DNA from: Nemertoderma westbladi
Lineage: Eukaryota; Xenacoelomorpha; Nemertodermatida; Nemertodermatidae
Length of the DNA stretch: 28,471 nt
Assembly: GCA_032718475.1 (NCBI GenBank)
Contig: JAUCBJ010006115.1
Coordinates: 1 to 28,471 of the forward strand
Direction: 5' to 3'
Notes under the pieces: generated by a model
Told to the model about the DNA's origin: nothing
Databases searched by the model: none
The model's input: the letters and a program-made list of their open reading frames with translations, nothing else
Part shown: positions 20,536 through 28,471 of the stretch, one piece after another
Layout: every line of letters starts with the position of its first letter
Position numbering within the stretch: position 1 is the first letter of the stretch
Position numbers and translations under genes: made by a program

Positions 20536-20689
20536 TGGATCAAAATAAGTGCTCAGAATACGTTTAGTTTGAACAGGATTTTCGTGTTGTTTCAGTTGGA
20601 ATAATAAAATATCTCTATCCGGCCCATTTCATTCCAAGGGTTTTGGTTTCTGGGAGATTGTCCTTAATGAGGTCAAGATCTTTAACACC

Positions 20690-21788
20690 TCAGTCTTCCA
20701 CTGGGATCGACTCCAGGAACTCCCAGGAGAATTTGGTTAGGCAAAATCCACCTCGTTGTAGGCACTCTACCGTTCCCTTGGCAACCTCAATTGCTTCTTC
20801 CACTGAGGGGAGGGACTTAAGGTTGTCATCCATGTAAATATCTTGTTTGATGTTGTCAATGACCGCTTTAGGGAAGGCATCTCTATTATCGTCGGCATTG
20901 GTGCGCACTACCGCACAAGCGTTCGAGGGGCTAGATATGATCCCGAAAGCCTGGACGGTCGGTCATCCAGTACTACACCGGTTCTCGGTTGAGGTTTCAT
21001 TCAGGCCCCCACAGAAATCATAGACTATCCCTATCTCGCTGTAACGCTTTAACTTGCTGAAATATGCCTTCAATGTCTGAGGCGAAGGTGATAGAATATT
21101 GCCGGAGTCGTAATAATATTCCCAATAAAGATTGGAGTAAGTTGGGTCCCAGCAACAATTCGGAATTAAGGGATTGTCCCTTATAAAGGGCAGAGCCATC
21201 AAATACTACCCGGACTTTGTCTGGTTTACCGGGTTTAGGAATGTAATGATGGGTTAAGTAATGTGTTCTCTCCATTATGGATGTTTCCACTGGAACTCGC
21301 TCCACGTATCCTTTATCTATAAGCTTCTTTAATTCCATCTTATAGATCTCTTTAGCTTGATCATTGGATGATAAGCGTCGATGCAGTTGTTTGATTCTTT
21401 TGATGGCTAAGAAGGGTCGGTCGGTTATTAATAAAGCTGGGTTCCCTCTTTCTAAAAGGCAAACCGATCTCGTAACGACCCTCCTCCTTGATGTAACGAG
21501 TAGTTGTTGCCTGGATTTTTTAGCTCTCTCCTCCTCTACCGATAATGCTTTATTGTAAGAGTTGGATTCCACAGCTTCCTGGGTAAAGAATCGCACTGCG
21601 TGTTCATCTCGTAGTTTGGTATTGTATCGCTCTACTACCTCATTGAGTTTGTCGTTGTCATAAGCTAATAGTTCGTTATTCTGCTGTATGAGGTTACACA
21701 ATTCTGATTGATTAGTCCATCCAAGTTTGAGTCTCAGTGAGGATTTCAATAGCATTATCCTCGTCGTATAAAATTTGTATATCGTCAT
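20690..21788 (-). pseudogene. Pao reverse transcriptase domain, frameshifted
   Basis: The frame 21788-21018 carries the RT fingers and motif A region: YLTHHYIPKPGKP, KVRVVFDGSA, SLNSELLLGPNL and the motif A aspartate in FASDIEGIFQQV. This wording is diagnostic of BEL/Pao. The catalytic box is kept as YMDD in the frame 20908-20690, followed by FCLTKFS. Between these, 21202-20963 holds short pieces in another frame with GLNE and similar. Frame changes and stops rule out a working enzyme. In the living element the domain copies genomic RNA in cytoplasmic particles. Confidence 0.85.
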
Positions 21789-22379
21789 TATCTGAGGAGC
21801 ATGAAGTTCCCTCAGCTATGATGTCATCTTCTTTCATGGTTTCCACACTCTCTCTTACATGAATGATATGTTTGTTTTCTAATCTTTCCCTTAATGTGCG
21901 TCTAGGTCCCTGAAATACCAACCTACTCTAGTTCGTCCCGCATATGTTTGTAAAGATCGCGGTCGAGCGCTTCATGCGCATTTTGGCCGAGTAACATTTG
22001 TACCCCTGGGTAATCTGTTCTAAATCTGGGGACATTGTGTTGCTGGGCAAAGCTGTCCTCGTCCCAGTTATAAGGCTGTACTTGACTAGCAGCAAAGTTC
22101 TTAATAGCCACCATTTTAACGGACCTTATACTGTCTTACTGTATACCTTATACTGTATTATGAATATTCCAATATCAGTACTGGGTGCAGGAACTTGGAA
22201 TTTGGGCATATTCAATGGACTGGGGGTGATTTACGGGCGAATATTGGGGCGACTTACAGGGCACGGGACTCATATCAGATATTTAAGGGCCAAGGGTGGG
22301 AGGTAAGATCAAGCAGTACTCAGGTTTACCTGATACTAATTAGGCCTAGCCAACCTCCTACTGTCTGTAGAGGTAGTTT

Positions 22380-23114
22380 TGGTAACCCGCTAGGCCTTGG
22401 GACAAGGACTGCCCTTAGCGGTTCCTGGCCAACAGCAGTTATTACGAGCCTGAAAAGGATTCGGAAAGCCTGCTGATTGCGTCAGGGATTTGCGACGGGA
22501 ACTGACAGATCCTTAGCGGTCCCTGGTCACCGGCAGTTATTACGAGCCTGAAAGGAATTCGGAAAGCTTGCTGACTGCACCAGGGACTTTGCGACGGATC
22601 GACTGACTGGACGAAGGAAGGGTTTGACGAGGACTGACTTCTTGGAGTGGGTTCCACGACCGGCGTTACTACGAGCCTGAAAAGGATTCGGAAAGCTCCG
22701 ACAGTTGGGACTCACAACGGGCTGACCCCTAGCCAAGCCGTACCGCTTTCCTGATGACCGTTCCCTTTGGGGTTCGGGAAGGGTGGGACGGACACGCAAC
22801 AGGGTCGAAAGACAAAGGACCGGACTCTACTGGCCTACCGACTATTCGGAGCAGCTTCTCAGCTACCGAAGCGACTACGAGCCTGAAAGGGATTCGGAAA
22901 GCTTAGGTGGTTGGGACCCTGCGATGAACTGACAGACCCCTAGCCAAGCCGTACCGCTTTCCTGATGACCGTTCCCTTCGGGGTTTGGGAAGGGTGGGAC
23001 GGACACGCAACCGGGTCTACTGACCTGACCGACCCTTAGCCAAGCCATACCGCTTTCCTGATGACTGATCCCTTCGGGGTTCAGGAAGGGTGGAGACGGA
23101 CACGCAACAGGGTC
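22380..23114. repeat. GC-rich array of two interleaved repeat types
   Basis: Type E (TACGAGCCTGAAA, GGATTCGGAAAGC) occurs at 22443, 22541, 22670 and 22876. Type F (GACCCCTAGCCAAGCC, GTACCGCTTTCCTGATGA, GGGAAGGGTGG, ACGGACACGCAAC) occurs at 22723-22806, 22935-23015 and 23031-23114. Spacing is irregular. F contains a hairpin, CCGTTCCC with GGGACGG. GC content is far above the rest of the window, which is why long antisense ORFs appear; the frame is not kept between F copies, so these are not genes. Confidence 0.85.
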
Positions 23115-23796
23115 GACCGACACTGACACTACGGTACCTGGACTAGGACAGAGGGATAATGAGGATCATTAGTTAGGTTAAAATCTAAAAGCAAACAGTG
23201 GGTAATTAAATAATGTACTGTAGGAATTTATATGTTCGTGTATTATTGTGAATATTTGGTATATTGGTGTGGGGAAGCCCAAATTATTCTCAATTAGGGT
23301 TCAACTGTAGAAAAGTTATATTACAGATTATCCAACAAATGTGACTTTTTCTCTACTGCAATCCTGCATCTCAGATAAGACTCCCTCTCCACTCCCAATA
23401 TCTGGTGACTGGCCGGAATCAAGTGGTCTGAAAATTCCACCACCAGCATCGGCGTTTTCCCCCCCGGGGTTGGGAATAACGGCAACAACTTGCTTTGGCC
23501 GAAGGCCGTTGAGGAAAACAATAGGAGTTTGTGTTGTTTCTCGGTATTGATTAACATAGGCGATAGTAACACATCGGTACTGATAAATGAATATAGCAGA
23601 ATATACACAGATTAATTGTTACCGGTATGGCGGTGGCAGTCATTAACTATGACCAGTCTGCATGGATGCTTTCCTGTTCCTTATCACGTGCTTCCCTCCC
23701 CACTATTGGCTAATATACTAATTGTCACTTTGGCACTCCCCTTGAGTGTTTCCCCTCCACTGCTAGCCTCTACTAGCTGTATTCCCTCCGAGGTGG
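23115..23796. other. Gene-free stretch after the GC-rich array
   Basis: Overlapping short ORFs on both strands have no recognisable motif. No transposon end or RNA gene was seen. Confidence 0.35.
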
Positions 23797-23867
23797 TTTG
23801 ACCTCTCACCTTTCTCTGTGGCTTTGGGGCTTTTTGACCTCTCACCTTTCTCTGTGGCTTTGGGGCT
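23797..23867. repeat. 36-bp tandem duplication
   Basis: TTTGACCTCTCACCTTTCTC followed by TGTGGCTTTGGGGCT occurs at 23797 and again at 23833 with no changes. Confidence 0.95.
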
Positions 23868-23874
23868 TGTGTCG

Positions 23875-23952
23875 CCCCCCCCCCCCCCCCCCAAAAAAAA
23901 AAATGTTGGTTATGATACGAGATTAATATTGGTAATCTCGTATCCCCAACAT
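23875..23952. repeat. Poly-C (18), poly-A (11), then a long hairpin
   Basis: The 18 C (23875-23892) run into 11 A (23893-23903). A near-perfect inverted repeat follows: GATACGAGATTA (23914-23925) with TAATCTCGTATC (23933-23944) around a 7-base loop, extended by ATGTTGG (23903-23909) with CCAACAT (23946-23952). It could be the relic of a short palindromic transposon. Confidence 0.85.
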
Positions 23953-24034
23953 ATTTCTAAATGCCACTGGTCCCATTTTCTGTTGGGTAATGAAGTGGAA
24001 TTGAATCCGCTTACAAGAAGTGGGGGTTGGGGGT

Positions 24035-24491
24035 GCTTTTTTGCTGAGTCAGCTCTCGGGGCAAATACCATATCATGGTTTGCCATTCCACAGGGTGGGT
24101 GTCACAGTGGAGTCAGATATGAGGCCCATCACCCATACCTACTCTGACGCAGAAAAACCACCATTGGTTGTGTAGCTCATCTGCTGGGCCATACCCTGTA
24201 CCCCTGCTGCCAGGTGCAGGTCACAGTGAAGTGCACTCAGAGTGGACATGAGAAGCCATTGACCAGCCACCTCCTGACCAGCCATTGGTAGATTACCATC
24301 TGCCTGGCCAGGCCATATACCCCTGCAGCCAAGTATATGGATCCTTAATCCACGACCAAGGGTGTCCTTATCCCAAAATGAAGGGGGTCATAGTTACAGG
24401 ACCATATTAGCCCTCATAAGAGCTTCAGTCTATGCAGCCATAGGTGGCACCTCCTTTATGCTGCATGGAGGTGGCAAGTTTTCTTGATCAA
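24035..24491. repeat. Repeat S, copy 2 (457 bp)
   Basis: Collinear with 13346-13790 with small indels, for example an extra dozen bases around 24262 that partly repeat GACCAGCCA. It starts after transposon-derived DNA and ends 227 bp before the stop codon of MFS copy 2. Confidence 0.9.
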
Positions 24492-24717
24492 GTTGGTCGG
24501 TCACAAGAGAAACCATTAAGAGACTGCTGTGTTTTGTGCGTGATCCATGCAAACAATGGGAGGTCATATGCACAAATGCAAAGAGCACCCTACACCCTGG
24601 ATCGAATCTAAGCCATAGTTGAGAAAATAATATTACCAAAAACATTTAGATACAATAAAGTACTGCCTGGTCACATGCACAGTCCCATTCACAGTGAATT
24701 TATATTCCCTCTCAATA

Positions 24718-26031
24718 TCACATCTCATTGACCTGACATCTAAAAGCGAACACAGCAACCAGAGCGAAGATAAATGGCAACCCTAACAAACTGAGAAGCG
24801 AGCAAGCAAGTTCCATACCAAAGAAATCATTGAAGAATCCACCAAGAACAGGACCTATGATAGCTCCAATTGAGTGTTCAATTCTAAACATTTGTTGGAG
24901 AAGAGATCTGGTATCTACATTATCGCGATAACCACAAACATTCACAGCCAGTTGTGTTTGTGTTTCCAGTCCAGGTGTTTTGTTTAGTCCATTACCGAAT
25001 CCAAGGAGAGCGCAGCCAGTGATAGATATGGTGAGATCATGAGGTAAACCCAGTAGCTCTGTAGGGCCTATTAGTTGCATTGCCACAGCTAGTAACATTG
25101 TGCCAAATACAGTTGGTAAGATGGTTTTAAATTTCCCCATTGTTAAGGACATTATTAGACCAGTAGAAGCATAAAGACCTGGAAATATCATATAAAGGCG
25201 ACCAATATTGTACTGGTTGACATTGTAGTTGTGGTGAATGTAGGCAGCATAGTTCGCAATGATAAAGGATGTGAGTATTCTGGAATATACATTTATAATA
25301 AATATAAGTGAAATTGCAGGATTTCGCATAAGTCCAAGATATGATGGTCTATCTTTTGTTTCACATCTGTCATAAATATTAGGTGGTGACTCAAACCAGC
25401 AGTAAAGGACAATAATAAGAAACATCAAACCCGATATTATAAATGGGAACTCAAAACCCAATGATGCAAAAATGGTTGAACCAAAAACTGGTGAAACCAT
25501 AATTCCTACAGTGCCACAAACAATTGATAAACTAGCTAATAAAGTTCTCTGTGCAGGCCACAAATCCATCAATAGACTGTATGAATATATAACACTGATG
25601 TTGAGACCAACTCCTTCGATGATGCGAAGAGAAAAACAAGCGAATATATATAATCCACTGCTGTTGTTTGGAATATTTTCTACAAACCCAAATACCAACT
25701 GGGAAACTGCACCAATAATGCCAAATAGGCCCAAAGAGATATGTGTTCCCCAATTGTTGATAGAATGAGGGCAACTAATGTATATTATAAGTCTGACAGT
25801 AGAAAACATTGCCAATAATGCACCAATTAGAGTCTTCGACCAACCACGTTCTTCTACAACAATTGGGAAGAATGTTTCCAGGAGATTCTGACACCAACCT
25901 GGTATCATTTGATACATGAGCAACATGGCCACCAGCATGTAAAGTCGCCAGCCTTTTTTATGACTATTCTGGTTAATAAAACTTTTATTGGTTTCATTAT
26001 AAGTTTTAATGGAAGCTGCTCCTTCTGACAT
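24718..26031 (-). CDS. Intronless 12-helix MFS transporter, SLC18B1-like (copy 2, intact)
   Basis: An uninterrupted 437-residue protein. Hydrophobic helices begin at about residues 30, 67, 98, 126, 144, 166 and 194, then after a central loop (215-235) at about 237, 280, 304, 332, 385 and 409, so about 12 in two bundles. RIIEGVGLN (136-144) and GTVGIMVSPVFGS (173-185) sit where drug/proton antiporters carry motif C; GAIIGPVLGGFF (389-400) is its counterpart in the second half. This pattern and DLWPAQR (156-162) best suit the SLC18/DHA1 branch, nearest in feel to the vesicular polyamine transporter SLC18B1; the substrate cannot be told. Such proteins exchange a solute for protons across plasma or vesicle membranes. 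The lack of introns, unlike typical animal SLC18B1 genes, suggests origin by retrocopy before tandem duplication. The ATG at 26031 is shared with copy 1 (MSEGAASI). Confidence 0.85.
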   Translation of the reverse strand: MSEGAASIKTYNETNKSFINQNSHKKGWRLYMLVAMLLMYQMIPGWCQNLLETFFPIVVEERGWSKTLIGALLAMFSTVRLIIYISCPHSINNWGTHISLGLFGIIGAVSQLVFGFVENIPNNSSGLYIFACFSLRIIEGVGLNISVIYSYSLLMDLWPAQRTLLASLSIVCGTVGIMVSPVFGSTIFASLGFEFPFIISGLMFLIIVLYCWFESPPNIYDRCETKDRPSYLGLMRNPAISLIFIINVYSRILTSFIIANYAAYIHHNYNVNQYNIGRLYMIFPGLYASTGLIMSLTMGKFKTILPTVFGTMLLAVAMQLIGPTELLGLPHDLTISITGCALLGFGNGLNKTPGLETQTQLAVNVCGYRDNVDTRSLLQQMFRIEHSIGAIIGPVLGGFFNDFFGMELACSLLSLLGLPFIFALVAVFAFRCQVNEM

Positions 26032-26919
26032 CTTGTAGGGCCTACTTACTTCAAATAGTTAATGACACCAACTATATATTTAGTGGGTTACAATTTAATT
26101 TAAGGGGTACTGGGAGATTAAGCTACTTATATTATATGTACAAGAAATTTATTCCTAAAAGTTGATTTGTATTATTAGTATACCAGTACTCTAAGTATAG
26201 TGTCTATGTAATACAGGATTTAAGTACAGTATGTACATTAGAGTGATCTGTATGTCGGTGCAATTACATAGGCCCTACAGTAGTTCGGATTATAAAGATG
26301 CGGGTTACTACAATAAATAATACACTACAGTACAATCTAATATGGATATCCCAGACTAAACCACAATCCATAATCCTAATCATAGTTGAGGTATAATCAT
26401 TCTTCTTGTAAAGTATGCACTATTATGTCATAAAAAACATTGAGAAAATCGAATGAGCGGCCGGGTAGGACTCTTTCTAAGGTAACCTTTGTTGCTCAGG
26501 TTAGTCTAATTTAATGAAGTGCTCATAGAGTATAGATTACTGCAAGTTATGTATGTACCAAGATGGATCATTTCAGCCACAGGGCGTTATGTGTGAAATA
26601 TAAATGGGGTTATCGCATTGAATTGATATCGCACAGAATTGAGTTATGTTATCAGAATTTTTAGATATAATTTAGAATAATGTTGTTTATATAATTTTGA
26701 GAATGAGTTTTTAGAATATGATCTTGATTTCAGACGGAACTGAATTCCAGAAGGTTGGGCCCTGCTAACGGATAGAGCATTGGGATGAATCTAAACTAAC
26801 TAAAGGGACGATTAAGCCAAAAGAGGTAGCCAAACAGGTACAATATCCATGAGAGATTTTATTTAATAAGTAGAAAAGCAAGAAAATGAATGGAGAGATG
26901 TATTGCAACAATTAAATTG
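26032..26919. other. Upstream region of MFS copy 2
   Basis: The first 30 bp upstream of the ATG resemble the copy 1 leader (CTTGTA, CCTA, TTCAAA), then similarity ends and repeat P is absent. No clear TATA box or splice signals could be fixed. The rest is AT-rich with no ORF of interest. Confidence 0.4.
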
Positions 26920-27035
26920 TCACAATATTTCAACTCTATTCCTCTTGCAGGAGCCTTCCTCGGGTGAGGAATTTAAATCAACTTACTGTGGTGAGGAAAA
27001 ACCATAAACTAACGCAAACCGGAATAATTGCAATA
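26920..27035 (-). repeat. Dispersed repeat, reverse copy of 4583-4685
   Basis: Same order of blocks on the minus strand. The hammerhead-like module has TCAC (26967-26964), CCGAGGA (26963-26957, one change from CTGAGGA), a longer hairpin, GAAA (26931-26928), a short ATAT and GTGA (26923-26920). The two stem I strands remain complementary although the box has changed. Confidence 0.7.
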
Positions 27036-27335
27036 ATTACACCAATAATGTGATTTTTTTTAATAATTGGCCGATGGGGGAGGAGTGATATTATTTGAGT
27101 CATACATTATGGCGGTTTGATGTTTGTGTAGAAGTACAAGAGGTAAAATAGATAAACAATTTGTAAATAGGGCTTGACAATGAACGGCTGTGAGAAAATG
27201 TAATTGGCCTACAATAAATTAATTTATTAATTTTAGTTCAGTACGACCTACGTAGGGGTTTGAGCGTAGAAGAATGCATTTTTCCTCAAATTAAGATACC
27301 ATATAATAGATAGGGGTGGATATTATAAATATTAT

Positions 27336-27378
27336 ACTATATTTTTCCCTTATCCACTGGATAAGGGAAAAATATAGT
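27336..27378. repeat. 43-bp palindrome, 21-bp arms with one-base centre
   Basis: Left arm 27336-27356 (ACTATATTTTTCCC, TTATCCA) and right arm 27358-27378 are exact reverse complements around C27357. It could extrude as a cruciform. No transposon context is visible. Confidence 0.95.
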
Positions 27379-27792
27379 TGGCGTAAGATATTTAATGGAT
27401 AAATTTTTATTTAAAAAAAAGGATTAATTCAAAAAAAATTATTTTAAAAAATTTTAGTTTTAGGATGTCCTGATACCACAAAACACAAATTTAATTAATT
27501 TTAAATAGTGGATATTCTCGATTTTCATAATCTCCTCGTTATGTGGGAAGTATCCTCTGTTTATGTGGTATACATGAACATGTTAACTGCCTTGATTCAG
27601 CATGCTTGCTCAAGTTGTAAAGGCTAATAAATAAATATATTGATTGATATTGAATATTTAAAGTTTAGAAAAATGAATGTACTTTATCTGCGTTTATCTA
27701 CAATAATCTCCTGGGCGGACGTCATAAAGTCTAAATAATATCATATAAATATGAATATCAGTAAGTGAAGCATATAATGTATAATATATTGT

Positions 27793-28013
27793 TAGATTAT
27801 ATAAACAAAACCTGAACACATGTTATGTCCGCAACAGGAATACTCTATACTTTAACATATATTAAAGTATAACATTAAATTAAATTATTGTGGATCGAGC
27901 CACAAAGTTGGCGGAGCCTTAACAATCTGACACTTTTAGGGGGTGGATACATTTTTGAAAATAGTTGTCATTGTAGTTGTAGTTAGGATTACCAGTTTGT
28001 CATGCTAATTACT
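27793..28013 (+). repeat. Composite dispersed repeat joining two blocks found at 6868 and 4888
   Basis: 27793-27888 matches 6868-6975, and 27886-28013 matches 4888-4998, all on the plus strand. This copy shows that the two left-hand fragments belong to one repeat of at least 220 bp. There is no coding capacity. Confidence 0.7.
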
Positions 28014-28471
28014 CGATATTTTTACCCTCGATATTTTTACTCTCGATATTTTTACCCTCGATATTTTTACTCTCAATATTTTTACACTCGGTATTTTTAC
28101 TCTCAATATTTTTACACTCAGTATTTTTACTCTCGCTATTTTTAATCTACATTTTTTCACTCTTGATATTTTTAAACTCTCGATATTTCAATATTTATAA
28201 ACTCTTGATATTTCGATATTTTTACCCTCAAAATTTTTAATCTCGATATTTTTACACTCGGTATTTTTACTCTGGATATTTTTACTCTCGCTATTTTTAA
28301 TCTAGATTTTTTCACTCTCGATAATTTTAAACTATCGATATTTCGATATTTTTAAACTCTCTATATATCGATATTTTTAAACTCTTGATATTTCGATATT
28401 TTTACTCTTGGTATTTTTTGAATGAGCGATATTATCGATATTTTTCAACACTCACTTTTTTTTACTTTTTT
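28011..28471 (+). repeat. AT-rich minisatellite, unit TCTCGATATTTTTAC (15 bp), running off the window
   Basis: About 30 units of 14-16 bp, most regular at 28011-28140 and more varied later (CTCGGTATTTTTA, CTCGCTATTTTTAA, GATATTTCGATATTTTTAAA). A higher-order pattern is visible: a block of GATATTTTTAATCTAGATTTTTTCACTC-like units near 28140 recurs near 28300, about 155 bp later. Related degenerate sequence lies inverted at 13856-13990. Confidence 0.9.

Larger units (their letters stand above)
19338..22114 (-). mobile_element. BEL/Pao LTR retrotransposon fragment (protease end, RT, RNase H, linker)
   Basis: Minus-strand pieces in at least seven frame changes follow the Pao pol order. These are a protease end with GVQMLLGQ (22114-21923), the RT, an RNase H start with QLHVFGDAS, then WPPHLTTAEI (around 20000) and finally DGLIRVGGRLTNAP (19405-19338), the phrase that precedes the integrase zinc domain in Pao elements. 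Gag, the protease active site, the integrase core and both LTRs are absent. The fragment is therefore cut at both ends and long dead. It abuts LINE copy 2 on the left and GC-rich satellite on the right. Confidence 0.9.

Noticed and set aside
22941-23000. Hammerhead search hit at CCTGATGACCG in repeat F
   Set aside because: The box CTGATGA is present and a hairpin follows, but there is no GAAA after it and no stem I complement.
22442-23129. Several minus-strand ORFs of 70-90 codons in the GC-rich array
   Set aside because: Copies of the same repeat are read in different frames, so there is no selection for a protein; the ORFs are long because stop codons are rare in GC-rich DNA.
28011-28471. 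CRISPR array or telomere-like repeat at the right edge
   Set aside because: Units are contiguous without unique spacers and are not a G-rich telomeric type; this is an AT minisatellite.

Overview
The window looks like AT-rich, transposon-dense nuclear DNA from an animal, probably a marine invertebrate. The reasons are non-LTR and BEL/Pao retroelement relics of animal type, an SLC18-like transporter with a 12-helix MFS fold, long AT microsatellites, and enrichment of the palindrome TAGGCCTA (seven copies seen). The species cannot be named from the sequence. There are no bacterial operons, rRNA genes or CRISPR arrays. Only two loci look like protein genes outside known transposon families: a zinc-knuckle Gag-like ORF at the left edge and a pair of intronless MFS transporter genes on the right.

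Layout. 2-1729: Gag-like ORF with three zinc knuckles, open at the window edge and split by one in-frame TGA. 1730-8785: gene-free DNA with a minisatellite (3780-4073), dispersed repeats, a G-rich minisatellite (6601-6700), a poly-G/poly-C pair (7233-7324) and short palindromic repeats. 8841-11600 (minus): a non-LTR retrotransposon with ORF1 relic, AP endonuclease and the first part of the reverse transcriptase. 11879-12356: a TIR element (MITE-like). 12361-12904 (minus): C-terminal fragment of a second kind of non-LTR reverse transcriptase. 13025-13790: two adjacent repeats, called P and S here. 14340-14990: a weak Ty3-type Gag relic. 15419-16726 (minus): MFS gene copy 1, with a single nonsense codon. 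16746-17048: second P copy. 17134-17509: a foldback element carrying a tRNA-like head joined to a sequence that meets the hammerhead ribozyme consensus. 17703-19335: second copy of the ORF1/endonuclease retrotransposon. 19338-22114 (minus): a decayed BEL/Pao polyprotein fragment. 22380-23114: a GC-rich satellite-like array. 24035-24491: second S copy. 24718-26031 (minus): intact MFS gene copy 2. 26032-28471: repeats, a 43-bp palindrome and a 15-bp AT minisatellite running off the right edge.

How the parts relate. P and S are adjacent at 13.3 kb, but about 7 kb of nested transposons lies between them at 17.05-24.03 kb. The simplest reading is a tandemly duplicated unit (S, MFS, P) whose second P-S junction was later filled by the foldback element, a LINE, a Pao fragment and satellite DNA. 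The most unusual feature is the hammerhead-like RNA at 17271-17313. Four other places (4640-4682, about 13119-13170, about 16841-16888 and 26920-26967) hold weaker modules with the same order of parts: a CTGANG-like box, a hairpin, GAAA, and a short self-complementary stretch followed by a match to the upstream flank.
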